Positions 42,541 to 51,190 of a stretch of DNA of 64,000 bases are shown piece by piece; positions within the stretch are counted from its first letter, which is position 1, and the number at the start of each line of letters is the position of its first letter. The stretch comes from an uncultured Lachnospiraceae bacterium (GTDB lineage Bacteria > Bacillota > Clostridia > Lachnospirales > Lachnospiraceae), in NCBI GenBank assembly GCA_900315945.1, contig ONAZ01000008.1, positions 32,541 through 96,540 on the forward strand, written 5' to 3'. A program made the position numbers and the translations under genes. Below the pieces are notes generated by a model. That model saw only the letters and a program-made list of their open reading frames with translations, did no database searches and was not told where the DNA came from.

Positions 42541-43494
42541 ATGAACATTAATCTTAATACCACATTTGGAAATGAAAATATTAAATATCTGAATAACAAT
42601 CAGGGAGTTTTGAATAATAAAAACAATGTTATTGATGGGAAGACACTTAATCTAAGTGGGAATATTCTTGATGAAAAGAAGGCTCAAGCTAAAAGGGATG
42701 CTATGAAGCTTATTCGTGATGCCTTTGAAGGAGATCAAAAGATAAGTGATTCTTTTAATGAGAAGAAAAGACATCTAGAAGAGCTAATTCAAAGTAAAGG
42801 TGAAGCTGATAAGGTAATAAAGGATATAGAAAGTGAAAGAAAGGCGCTCAGAGAAGAGTATGGACTTTCTGAGAATAGCAAGGAGGAACAGGAGCTTAAA
42901 TTATTAGAAAAAGAATTTAGATCAGGGCTTCCTGGAAGCGATGTGTCGCTATCAGAAGAAGAAAGGAAAGCAATAGATCAAATAAAAGAGAGAGGACTTA
43001 CAGAATATCAGAGCAGGTCTATGGAAATGCTTGATTATGAGAAAAATTATATTGTTAAATCCTATTCAAATACCTTTGAAATTCAAGATGAGAATCGTTC
43101 TCTCGGAATGATGGAGCGAGAGATGCTAAAAAACACCTCAATGATTGAGGCTAAGAAAGAAGCTAAGAAATTAGAAGAGGAAGCGAATGAGCAAGTAGTA
43201 ACTATTGCTATGGATGAGGCTAAGGATAATATTGATTCTGACATTGAAGAGAAGAAGGAAGAAGCAGAGAGAATCAAAGAGAAAAAAGAGGAAATCGAAG
43301 AAAGAATTGATGCATCCAAAAAGCGTAGAGATGAAATGGAAGAATTTTCTGAAAAAATACTTGATGGAGCAGAATCAATGTCTAATATTACTTCGAGTGT
43401 AGAAGAGGCACAACAGGAAGTAAAAGAAATGATGTTGAAGATTAATATGCTTGATGAGGATATCAAGGGAATTGAAGTCGATGATAATAGGTGA
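42541..43494 (+). CDS. Long coiled-coil protein, LytTR-regulated
   Basis: 317 residues. The N-terminus (MNINLNTTFGNENIKYLNNN) is Asn-rich and lacks a Sec signal. From about 45 to 310 it is nearly all charged heptad helix (e.g. EEKKEEAERIKEKKEEIEER), so it likely forms a rod. No enzymatic motif. It resembles in style the small flagellar-locus proteins of Lachnospiraceae, but I do not recognise a named family. A decayed copy of residues about 145-183 lies at 49948-50064. The next gene follows after 21 bases. Confidence 0.65.
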   Translation: MNINLNTTFGNENIKYLNNNQGVLNNKNNVIDGKTLNLSGNILDEKKAQAKRDAMKLIRDAFEGDQKISDSFNEKKRHLEELIQSKGEADKVIKDIESERKALREEYGLSENSKEEQELKLLEKEFRSGLPGSDVSLSEEERKAIDQIKERGLTEYQSRSMEMLDYEKNYIVKSYSNTFEIQDENRSLGMMEREMLKNTSMIEAKKEAKKLEEEANEQVVTIAMDEAKDNIDSDIEEKKEEAERIKEKKEEIEERIDASKKRRDEMEEFSEKILDGAESMSNITSSVEEAQQEVKEMMLKINMLDEDIKGIEVDDNR

Positions 43495-43515
43495 TGTGTC
43501 GGGAGGAATATAAGT

Positions 43516-44241
43516 ATGAATGGTATAAACCCAGTTGGAATTGATAAAACGGCTGATTACTTTAATAATTTACAAGAGGCATTTAAAGAAAAAAATAATA
43601 CGAAAGAAGAGCTAGGCAGTATGCTTTCAAATTCTTTAGGCGAAGGTGATGCTGTAAAAGTGGAAATATCTTCAAAAGGACTTGAAATGTCTGAAGAAGT
43701 GAAAAGGGGAGAGATGCCTAAAGGAGCGATTAGACAGCTTGAGAGAGAGCCTTTGACAAAAGAGCAATTAAGAAGCGTACCATCAGGTCGCTTTGGTGAG
43801 GAAATTCTTTCGAAGATGCAAAGAGTAGATTCGAGAGCATTTGAAGAATATGAAAAGATTAGAGAGAGAAGGGAAGCCGAAGCAACAGATAAAAATGTAA
43901 AAGATGAAGCTCTTTTCATTACTAGGTGGGCAATGAGAGATGAATTGCCTAACTTATCTTGTTGGGAAGATATTGATAAGAGGGAAAAGGAGACCAAAGA
44001 GTCATCAGAAGTTTCAATGGGAATATCTGATGAGGATAGTCAAACAACTACAATGGATACTGATATTGTGGATAGTGAAATAGAGAAGTTAAAAAATAAA
44101 AAAGCACAATTAGAGCATCAGCTTTATTCTGCGGATGCACTAAAGAAGAAAGAGTTAGAACAGCAACTAAGACAGGTAGATGCTGAACTTGCTCAAAAAA
44201 ATAATGATGCATACAGAAGGCATAATGCGGTGGTTTCATGA
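43516..44241 (+). CDS. Hypothetical protein with flagellar-type sequence elements
   Basis: 241 residues, no signal peptide or membrane helix. The segment VKVEISSKGLEMSEEVK resembles the D-x-VEISSxG motif common in flagellar accessory proteins such as FlgM- and hook-associated types. The C-terminal 50 residues form a Lys/Glu/Gln coiled coil. ATG 43516 follows GGGAGG. It shares an operon with the coiled-coil gene upstream. Function unknown. Confidence 0.6.
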   Translation: MNGINPVGIDKTADYFNNLQEAFKEKNNTKEELGSMLSNSLGEGDAVKVEISSKGLEMSEEVKRGEMPKGAIRQLEREPLTKEQLRSVPSGRFGEEILSKMQRVDSRAFEEYEKIRERREAEATDKNVKDEALFITRWAMRDELPNLSCWEDIDKREKETKESSEVSMGISDEDSQTTTMDTDIVDSEIEKLKNKKAQLEHQLYSADALKKKELEQQLRQVDAELAQKNNDAYRRHNAVVS

Positions 44242-44258
44242 GCTTAATAGAAATTTTA

Positions 44259-44293
44259 GTCTCATTCATTACAATATTTTGACTATTCATTAC
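44259..44293 (+). promoter_or_regulatory. LytTR-type box pair 3
   Basis: ATTCATTAC at 44264-44272 and 44285-44293, 21 bases apart. A possible -10 (TTATATAC) lies near 44332. Confidence 0.72.
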
Positions 44294-44349
44294 ATATCTA
44301 TTGTGAAGCAAAATAATAATTCCGAAATAAATTATATACGCAAAGGAAT

Positions 44350-44395
44350 GCACAGATAATCAAGGATGAAGGATCCTGATTTCTGTGCTTTTTAT
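44350..44395 (+). terminator. Hairpin between box pair 3 and the EF-hand gene
   Basis: GCACAGA...CAAGGAT pairs with GGATCCTG...TCTGTGC (44350-44388, one small bulge) followed by TTTTTATTT. It lies just downstream of the predicted start point, so it may stop upstream transcripts or attenuate the regulated one. Confidence 0.6.
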
Positions 44396-44462
44396 TTGCT
44401 TAGATAGATATTTTCACAAGGAACAAGTAGGTACGACTATTTCGGTTAAAGGGGGAAGGCAT

Positions 44463-45659
44463 ATGAGGATAGCAAGTAGTCAAATTGATATGAGTTCTAA
44501 TAGGTATTATTCGCAGATGGGGGTTAAGTCAGGTAAAAATACTATAAGCAGTAAGTCGTTTATGGGTGTGGCATCATCCGCTTACGGAAATGTATCATCA
44601 AACGCTAAAACGTCCGGCGTAGGTACAAATCAAATTGGATCGGGAAATCCCAATAACTTTTCATATAATGTTCTTGGCTCATTACTTCAGCGTCTTATGG
44701 GTGGTGGAATATTCAGTACAAGTGGCGGTGGATATATGCAACAAATCATGACATATCAAGAAAGCGAATCTACGTCATTTTCCGCACAAGGTAAGGCTGT
44801 TACAGATGATGGAAGAGAGATTGATTTTGGGATAAATGTGTCTATGTCGAGACAATTTATGCAACACATGAGCATTCAGATTCCTGCAATGCAGAATGCT
44901 CTATTTGATCCTCTTGTTATAAATGTGGGAACAGACTCTGCGAAGGTATCGAATCAAAAGTTCAAATTTGATTTGGATTCTGATGGAAAAGAAGATAGTA
45001 TATCAATGCCAACAAGAGGCTCGGCATTTCTTGCACTTGATAAAAATGAAGACGGAAAAATAAATGACGGAAATGAATTGTTTGGAACAAAATCCGGTGA
45101 TGGTTTTAAGGATTTGCGAGAATATGATAGTGACGGTAATGGTTGGATAGATGAGAACGATGAAGTATTTAGCAAGTTAAAGGTCTGGTATAAGGATGAA
45201 AATGGAAATGACGTACTTGTTAATCTCAAAGAAGCCGATGTCGGTGCAATATATCTTGGAGAACAGGATAGTGAATTTACACTTGCTAACGGGATGGGTG
45301 GTACAGATGCAGTAATTAGATCATCTGGAATATTTCTACATGAATCAGGAACGGTCGGAACAATTCAGCACGTAGATCTTGCAATGAGTGACGAGAGTGA
45401 GCCGCTTAGTGAGAATGATGAAAATGCGAATGGAGTGCTTATGGTAGATTTAAATAGTAATGCCTCTTCCAATAGGGTGTCAAATGCACGTGCCAAGAGA
45501 GCCGAGAGAGAAGCTATAAGAGCCAGGAAGGCAGCTAGGAAGAAGATATTGGAAGAACAAATTGAGAAGCATCGCATGGAAAGAAAAGAGATTCAAGAAA
45601 ACTACCATGAGAAGATGCTTGAACAACATAGGCAGTATATGGAGGCAAATGCACTGTAA
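44463..45659 (+). CDS. EF-hand-containing protein, LytTR-regulated
   Basis: 398 residues starting MRIASSQIDMSSNRYYSQMG, without Sec signal. The N-terminal 120 residues are Ser/Gly/Asn-rich. Three calcium-loop-like stretches follow: DLDSDGKED near 178, DKNEDGKINDGNE near 200 and DSDGNGWIDENDE near 225, of the kind found in large adhesins and RTX proteins. The C-terminal 60 residues are a basic coiled coil. ATG 44463 is preferred to an upstream frame start at 44385, which overlaps the hairpin, because AAGGGGGAAGG precedes it. Probably a secreted or surface structural protein. Confidence 0.65.
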   Translation: MRIASSQIDMSSNRYYSQMGVKSGKNTISSKSFMGVASSAYGNVSSNAKTSGVGTNQIGSGNPNNFSYNVLGSLLQRLMGGGIFSTSGGGYMQQIMTYQESESTSFSAQGKAVTDDGREIDFGINVSMSRQFMQHMSIQIPAMQNALFDPLVINVGTDSAKVSNQKFKFDLDSDGKEDSISMPTRGSAFLALDKNEDGKINDGNELFGTKSGDGFKDLREYDSDGNGWIDENDEVFSKLKVWYKDENGNDVLVNLKEADVGAIYLGEQDSEFTLANGMGGTDAVIRSSGIFLHESGTVGTIQHVDLAMSDESEPLSENDENANGVLMVDLNSNASSNRVSNARAKRAEREAIRARKAARKKILEEQIEKHRMERKEIQENYHEKMLEQHRQYMEANAL

Positions 45660-45680
45660 AGATTAGGTTCATTTGCGTTT

Positions 45681-45714
45681 TACCATTCACATCAAAAAAT
45701 CAACCATTCACATC
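45681..45714 (+). promoter_or_regulatory. LytTR-type box pair 4
   Basis: ACCATTCACATC at 45682 and 45703, 21 bases apart. A TATGAT at 45735-45740 would place the second box over the -35 position. Confidence 0.78.
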
Positions 45715-45781
45715 AATAAACTTCCAAAGTATAGTATGATATACGATATATTATTAAAGTATTTTTTTTGGGGAGAATGTT

Positions 45782-46495
45782 ATGCGAATTGCAATATGTG
45801 ATGATGAAGTAAAAATATGTGAAATGCTAATTGGTAAGGTTAAAAAATTCTTTCCGGATGTTGAGATTATATCTTATACATCCGGCAAAGAACTTCTTGA
45901 AGAAAAATCTTTTCCGGACATTCTACTTCTTGATATCAAGATGCCAGACATAAGCGGAATAGAAACTGCGAAGGAGCTTCGTAATCGTAACTTTTATAAT
46001 ATAATAATATTTATTACGGGAGAAGAAGAAGAGGTCTTTAATTCTTTCGATGTTCAACCCTTTCATTTCCTAGTTAAGCCAGTAGAGGACCATAAGCTTA
46101 AGTGCGTTCTTGAGAATGCTATCAGGGAAATATCTCGTCGAAAGAGTACTCCAATCGATAAAAACAATTATATCAATATTCAGTCAGGCACATCTCACAT
46201 TCGTGTCGATCTATCATCGCTAATATATGCGGAAGTATATAATCGCAAAACAATCCTTCATATGAAAAAAGAGAATATAGAATATTATGGCCAACTTTCT
46301 GCCCTAGAGAAGCTTGTGGGCGAAGACTTCTTTCGAATACACAGGTCGTATCTCGTGAACATGAGGTATGTAGCGCGATATGACAGGACAACTCTTAGAA
46401 TGATTAATGGAGATGAGTTGTCAATATCAAGAAGACTATATGATGACTTTCTAAATGCGTATATGGAATTCAGTCGTAGGGGGATAGGCAAATGA
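45782..46495 (+). CDS. LytTR response regulator 2
   Basis: 237 residues: receiver with Asp51 (LLLDIKMPDI) and a LytTR domain with FFRIHRSYLVNMRYV and LSISRRLYDDF. Paralogue of the regulator at 40421, with which it may share or compete for the same boxes. The kinase gene downstream overlaps by ATGA (46492-46495). ATG 45782 follows GGGGAGAA. Confidence 0.92.
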   Translation: MRIAICDDEVKICEMLIGKVKKFFPDVEIISYTSGKELLEEKSFPDILLLDIKMPDISGIETAKELRNRNFYNIIIFITGEEEEVFNSFDVQPFHFLVKPVEDHKLKCVLENAIREISRRKSTPIDKNNYINIQSGTSHIRVDLSSLIYAEVYNRKTILHMKKENIEYYGQLSALEKLVGEDFFRIHRSYLVNMRYVARYDRTTLRMINGDELSISRRLYDDFLNAYMEFSRRGIGK

Positions 46496-47865
46496 GTATG
46501 GATGAAATGTGGGCAGTTGCAAACACAATATCTGTTGTCGTCGGACTTCTAATTAGTGGAGTTTTAGTGGCGAGATTCTATACCCCGTTTGTAGTAAAAA
46601 GGATGTCAGCCATTATACTAGGGACAGTATTCTTCGCCACTATGTCGGTTCTATATGTCATTCCAGTAGCAATGCCTGGAGATGTGGCATATATAATAGG
46701 GGTTGTAATACTATGTACCGTGTCAGTTTTATTGGACAGGAGAAATGCCCCACAGAAGATTTTCCTATCAGTAACGGTATATATGTTTTGTTGGATATCT
46801 GATGCGGTATCGGCTCTTCCATGGACGCTGATAAGCAACTTTACATATTTACAAGAAGAGAGTGACATGAACAAGCAGTTTGTACTTTTTATTGTTGCTT
46901 TGGTTTTACTCCTTCTCATTGAAAATGTTATTTTATTCCTGGAAATGTTTATCTTCGGGAAAATATACAAGAGAAAAGGAGAGCAAATGCAGTGGCGTGA
47001 GCTTTCGCTTATAGTATCACCCTATGTTGCAATTATTATTGGGTATTGGATTTGTTCTTTCCTGTCAGATGCATATGCTGAGGCTCTTGGTGAGTACATA
47101 AGAAGTAGTTACCCAGTCTATGATGTGGTGCGTGCAATTTTTGGAATTGTTGCATTTCTTGCATCCATTACTGTTGTGTACTCTTATCAGGAGATTAAGA
47201 GACAGGAGGAGGAAGCAATGCAGAATGCTCTTGTATCTAAGCAGATGGAGGAATTATCGGAGCATGTGCATTCTATGGAAAATGTATATTCTGACATTAG
47301 AGGTATAAGGCATGATGTTAACAATCATATTATGATACTCGGTAATCTGCTTGAACAGTCTGAAAACGACAAAGCTATTGAATATCTTAATGAATGGCAG
47401 AATGGATTTCCCAATCTTAAGATAAGTGCCAAAACGGGTAACCTGGTTACTGATATTGTAATCTCTGAGAAGATGCGAGAAGCTGAGGATGCAGGGGTAG
47501 AGTTTATATCGCATTTTCATTATCCTGAAAGCGCTAAGGTCGAATCAATAGATATAGGAATTATATTAAGTAATGCTTTGTCAAATGCTATTCGAGCAGC
47601 GTCAAGTAGCGATAACCCGAAGATAGAAGTTAGTGCATGGACGAACAATAACGCATATCTTATACAAGTAAAAAATACATATGCAGGAAAGCTGGTCTAT
47701 GACTCCCAGACTAGTCTTCCGATGACTACAAAAAGTGACACAAAAAGACACGGCTTTGGCATTCTTAATATGAGAAGAATTACAGAGAAATACTATGGAA
47801 CAATTAAGCTCGAGCAAGACAATGATATAGTGATTCTTACAGCAATGCTAATGCTGCCAGAGTAA
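46492..47865 (+). CDS. AgrC-like sensor histidine kinase 2
   Basis: 457 residues with six to seven membrane helices (1-235), a coiled linker, His274 in GIRHDVNNHIM (HPK10 type) and a GHKL ATPase with LSNALSNAIRAA and HGFGILNMRRITEKYYG. Forms a pair with the LytTR regulator upstream. As with the first system, no AgrB/AgrD-type peptide gene is adjacent. Confidence 0.9.
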   Translation: MSMDEMWAVANTISVVVGLLISGVLVARFYTPFVVKRMSAIILGTVFFATMSVLYVIPVAMPGDVAYIIGVVILCTVSVLLDRRNAPQKIFLSVTVYMFCWISDAVSALPWTLISNFTYLQEESDMNKQFVLFIVALVLLLLIENVILFLEMFIFGKIYKRKGEQMQWRELSLIVSPYVAIIIGYWICSFLSDAYAEALGEYIRSSYPVYDVVRAIFGIVAFLASITVVYSYQEIKRQEEEAMQNALVSKQMEELSEHVHSMENVYSDIRGIRHDVNNHIMILGNLLEQSENDKAIEYLNEWQNGFPNLKISAKTGNLVTDIVISEKMREAEDAGVEFISHFHYPESAKVESIDIGIILSNALSNAIRAASSSDNPKIEVSAWTNNNAYLIQVKNTYAGKLVYDSQTSLPMTTKSDTKRHGFGILNMRRITEKYYGTIKLEQDNDIVILTAMLMLPE

Positions 47866-47870
47866 TTATA

Positions 47871-47904
47871 TACCATTCACATCAATATCAGGACTATTCA
47901 CTAC
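47871..47904 (+). promoter_or_regulatory. LytTR-type box pair 5
   Basis: ACCATTCACATC and ACTATTCACTAC, with ATTCAC at 47875 and 47896, 21 bases apart, about 100 bases before the FliD-like gene. Confidence 0.78.
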
Positions 47905-48004
47905 ATACGCCTTTTCATAGTGGGATTTAGGGGCGATAATAATAGTACAAGAGGAAACTTTTGTGAGGAAAAGGAATTCCACTATAAAACAAGGAGGTTA
48001 AAGT

Positions 48005-49174
48005 ATGAGTTGGATGGATAGTAATTCTCTGTTCGGTAATACGAGCGGACTAGCAGGAATGCTAGGTGACTATAGCGCCATACGAAGTGGTAGCTATGGC
48101 AAATTAATGAAATCTTATTACGGAGAACAAAGCTCTTCCATATCACGTGGAAGTAGTTCTTCTAGGTCTAAGAATGTGCTTGACGAGATTATCGAGGAAA
48201 GGCGTAATCCGAAGGAATCGAAGGAAGTAAGTGCGGCTAATTCTAAGTTGTCTACGTCAGTATCAACATTTAAAAATGCCCTTGGAACATTACAAAGCGA
48301 GAATACGTATAAGGATACGGAGAACGGTCTTGACGCAAGAAGTAAAGTTGAAAATGCTCTTAAGTCTTATGTTAGTGCTTATAACGATGCGGTTACAACT
48401 GCCAAGAAGTCGACGAATATGAATATGACTTCTAATGTGGCAGGTGCCATGGGAGCCACAAAGGAGAGTGTGGAGGCACTAGGTGAGCTTGGCATAACTA
48501 TGAACCATGACGGAACATTAGCATTTGACGTAAAGAAATTCAAGACCATTGAGCTTAGTACGGTCAAAGATGCTTTTGATGGAAATGCCGCTTTAAGCTA
48601 TGGCTCGAAGATTGCAAGCAGGCTTAACAGGATAGCTGATAGTGCAACTAGTTCAGGGAAAATTGATTCGAGTAGTACAACTGTTGCAACAGTTTCTAAT
48701 TCAAAGAGCCTTATGGAAAGTATAGAAAGTCTCAAGGGGAATGATTTGTATACTACAAAAAATAATGCTGGTGATGCAGTATTTAACAGGGATGGAGTGA
48801 AGGCAGAACTTGGTAAGTTCATTGAGTTCTATAATAAAACAATTGAAGCGGCTAAGAAAAGCGGTGTATCAGGTGTTAATTCTAATCTTACAACACTTCT
48901 GCAGAAGACGGCTCAGTATACGAAATCCTTAGCCGAGGTTGGAGTAACAGTTACAAGTGAGGGAAAGCTTTCTCTTAATAAGTCTGTGTTCGACAATGCA
49001 GCGGATGATAAGATTAAGACCAACCTGACAAGCTATACTTCCTCAATAGAGACAAATGCAAGACTTGTTAACTATTACTCGACGACACAGAATAATTCAA
49101 CAAGTGGCTATTCGGCTACAGGCTCTTATACAAATACATCGGATATTGTATCGCAGTTGTATGGCCAGATATAG
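48005..49174 (+). CDS. FliD-like (flagellar cap-related) protein with internal duplication
   Basis: 389 residues. Two similar modules, about 80-215 and 235-365, each end with a L-G-x-x-(I/V)T-x-x-x-(D/E)-G-x-L-x-(F/L) segment (ELGITMNHDGTLAFD and EVGVTVTSEGKLSLN). Each begins with a FVSAYND/FIEFYNK helix, as in the C-terminal region of flagellar hook-associated protein 2. The protein starts MSWMDSNSLFG and ends in a Ser/Thr/Asn-rich tail, with no Sec signal. It is shorter than true FliD and sits outside a flagellar operon. Probably a flagellar-export substrate; role inferred. Confidence 0.65.
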   Translation: MSWMDSNSLFGNTSGLAGMLGDYSAIRSGSYGKLMKSYYGEQSSSISRGSSSSRSKNVLDEIIEERRNPKESKEVSAANSKLSTSVSTFKNALGTLQSENTYKDTENGLDARSKVENALKSYVSAYNDAVTTAKKSTNMNMTSNVAGAMGATKESVEALGELGITMNHDGTLAFDVKKFKTIELSTVKDAFDGNAALSYGSKIASRLNRIADSATSSGKIDSSSTTVATVSNSKSLMESIESLKGNDLYTTKNNAGDAVFNRDGVKAELGKFIEFYNKTIEAAKKSGVSGVNSNLTTLLQKTAQYTKSLAEVGVTVTSEGKLSLNKSVFDNAADDKIKTNLTSYTSSIETNARLVNYYSTTQNNSTSGYSATGSYTNTSDIVSQLYGQI

Positions 49175-49189
49175 AGAGGAGGAATTACA

Positions 49190-49810
49190 ATGAGTATAGA
49201 GATAAATGGATATAATTCAAATGTGAATAAATATTATGACGTTTCAAAGGTAAATAATACAAAAGAAGAAGTAAAACCAGAAAACGCTAATACAACAGGC
49301 AAGACAAATGCTGACACAGCAGTAGTTTATGAGAAGTCAGCTAATGTATCATCTAATAAGGCGACTTATGAGATAAACAAAAAGTCTTCAACAGACAGAG
49401 CTGCCATAGTGGAACAGATGAAGAAAGCAGAAGCTGATAACAGACAGTCTCTTGTCAATATGGTAAGGGAAATGATGAATACTCAGGCTGGCAAGCAAAA
49501 GACAGCTGATGGCTTTTCTGCGTTTGGTGGCACAGTAACAGAGGAAGCTAGGAGAAAGGCTCAGGAATCCATTTCAGAAGATGGTTATTGGGGTGTTAAG
49601 CAGACTTCTCAGAGACTTTTTGATTTTGCAAGTGCTCTTGCTGGCGATGATGTTGAGAAAATGAAGAAGATGCAGGAGGCTATGAATAAAGGCATAAATC
49701 AGGCTGCTGAAAAACTGGGAGGTCTTCCATCAATTAGTCAACAGACACAGGAAGCTGCAAACAATCTTTTCGAAGAATACTATAAGTCCAAAGGCGTAGG
49801 ACAAAACTGA
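49190..49810 (+). CDS. Conserved Lachnospiraceae flagellar-locus-type protein
   Basis: 206 residues starting MSIEINGYNSNVNKYYDVSK, 15 bases after the FliD-like gene, behind GGAGG. The C-terminal half (ISEDGYWGVKQTSQRLFDFA, then SALAGDDVEKMKKMQEAM) resembles a protein often encoded beside flagellar genes in Roseburia-like bacteria. No signal peptide, helical throughout. Likely works with the FliD-like protein as partner or chaperone; this is inference. Confidence 0.65.
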   Translation: MSIEINGYNSNVNKYYDVSKVNNTKEEVKPENANTTGKTNADTAVVYEKSANVSSNKATYEINKKSSTDRAAIVEQMKKAEADNRQSLVNMVREMMNTQAGKQKTADGFSAFGGTVTEEARRKAQESISEDGYWGVKQTSQRLFDFASALAGDDVEKMKKMQEAMNKGINQAAEKLGGLPSISQQTQEAANNLFEEYYKSKGVGQN

Positions 49811-49845
49811 ATACATCTAAGAAAACCGGAAATCTTAGATTAATG

Positions 49846-49890
49846 AGAAGACTCTTTCATGATATAATAATATCATCGTTAGAGTTTTCT
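49846..49890 (+). terminator. Long hairpin closing the LytTR block
   Basis: AGAAGACTCT-TTC-ATGATAT pairs with ATATCAT-CGT-TAGAGTTTTCT around AATA, followed by a T-rich stretch. Confidence 0.6.
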
Positions 49891-49947
49891 TGCTTTATAT
49901 AAGAAAGTGATGAAATACTATATAGCACTATCGTACGAGGAGATAAA

Positions 49948-50064
49948 GCGTTAGACGAAATAAAGGAGAGAGGGCATACGGAGTGTCAGAGAAGATCTAT
50001 GGAAATGCTCGATTATGAAAGGAATTACATTGTTACATCGTATTCTTATATGTTTGAAACTTGA
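49948..50064 (+). pseudogene. Fragment duplicated from the coiled-coil gene
   Basis: The frame encodes ALDEIKERGHTECQRRSMEM, then LDYERNYIVTSYSYMFET and a stop. It closely matches residues around 145-183 of the protein at 42541. No start codon or ribosome site of its own. Confidence 0.8.
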
Positions 50065-50861
50065 CAAAATATGGGCATGTGGTCACAAATTGTCAAAACA
50101 ATGTTTTATATGGTGGTTTACCCTTAACTGTAAGTATGAAAACTGATGAACAGAAAGTAACATATTTACAAAACTTGTTTCAGGAAACATACATAAAGGA
50201 TATTACAGAACGACACAATATCGAAAAAATCAACGAACTTAATGATTTGATTAATGTACTTGCTTCGGCTGTAGGTTCGTTAAATAATCCTTCGAAAATA
50301 GAGGCGACTTTTAAAAGTCAATTGCAATCGGATATATCGTTAAATACAATCAAAAATTACATTGAATACATCGAAGATGCATTTCTTGTTTCGGAAGCAA
50401 ATAGATATGATGTAAAGGGGCGAAAATATATTGGCACGCCGCTTAAGTATTATTTTGAGGATGTAGGATTAAGAAACGCGAGATTAGGCTTTCGACAGGT
50501 TGAAGAAACACATTTGATGGAAAATGTTGTTTTTAATGAACTTAAAGCGAGAGGTTATCAAGTTGATGTTGGTGTTGTTCCGATAAGACGATTGACACAG
50601 GATGGAAAGCGTGAAAGAGTACAACTTGAAATAGACTTTATAGCTACTCTTGGAAGTAAAAAATATTATCTTCAGTCTGCGTTTAGTCTTCCTGATGAAG
50701 ATAAAGTGAAACAAGAGAAAGCCCCCCTGCTTAATGTACATGATTCGTTTAAGAAGATTATTATAGTTAAGGACATAACAAAACCTCAAAGGGATGAAAA
50801 TGGGATTGTGACAATAAACCTTTATGATTTTCTCTTGAATGAGAATAGCTTGGACTTGTAA
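50065..50861 (+). pseudogene. DUF4143 ATP-binding protein, N-terminally truncated
   Basis: The frame (open from 50061) covers only the DUF4143 C-terminal part of the AAA_14+DUF4143 family: YGGLPLTVSMKTDEQK, LFQETYIKDI, IKNYIEYIEDAFLVSEANRYDVKG and FYLQSAFS-like end. The Walker A/B ATPase half of about 180 residues is absent and no convincing start with ribosome site exists. It directly abuts the coiled-coil gene fragment, so it was cut by a rearrangement at about 50064. Confidence 0.7.
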
Positions 50862-50929
50862 TCCTCAAAATCTTGCTCGTTTACGCGCACATAAGAGGAA
50901 TAACTTGGAATAATAAGGAGTTAAATTCA

Positions 50930-50980
50930 ATGATTAAAATCCTATTCATCTGTCATGGAATGGTATTAACCAATGGCTAG
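50930..50980 (+). pseudogene. LMW protein-tyrosine phosphatase 5' stub C
   Basis: MIKILFICHG, six further codons and a stop, behind AAGGAG. Breaks at the same codon as stubs A and B. Sequence after the break resembles that after stub B. Confidence 0.62.
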
Positions 50981-51022
50981 AAATCTTTTATTTTCAAGTG
51001 TTTGACGGAATAAAGAAATGAA

Positions 51023-51058
51023 TTTACAACTAGTTTACAACTTTTAAAATTGCTACGA
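51023..51058 (+). repeat. Twin TTTACAAC element, right copy
   Basis: TTTACAAC at 51023-51030 and 51034-51041 followed by GCTACGA (51052-51058). Partner of 40205-40240; the two enclose the whole LytTR block. Confidence 0.7.
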
Positions 51059-51122
51059 TACGAATTATAAAAATGAATATGAAGGACACTTATCCTTAAG
51101 TGGCCTTGGCTACTACAAAACG

Positions 51123-51190
51123 AACCCGCCCTAGGGTGTCAAAAGCAGGAAAATGATTCTGCAGATTGACACACTGGGACGGGTTTGTTA
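51123..51190 (+). repeat. 68-bp hairpin element, left copy
   Basis: Outer arms AACCCGCCCTAGGGTGTCAA and TTGACACACTGGGACGGGTT pair with few mismatches; an inner GCAG...CTGC helix sits in the loop. About 90% identical to 55241-55307, with compensating changes. Confidence 0.88.

Noticed and set aside
43083..43466. Reverse-strand Ser/Ile-rich frame opposite the coiled-coil gene
   Set aside because: Mirror of Glu/Lys-rich codons on the other strand; low-complexity composition and no ribosome site.
40421..47865. A possible AgrB/AgrD pheromone gene pair near the AgrC-like kinases
   Set aside because: Intergenic gaps hold no short membrane-peptide ORF with a ribosome site and no AgrB-like membrane protease is encoded; the signal is left open.
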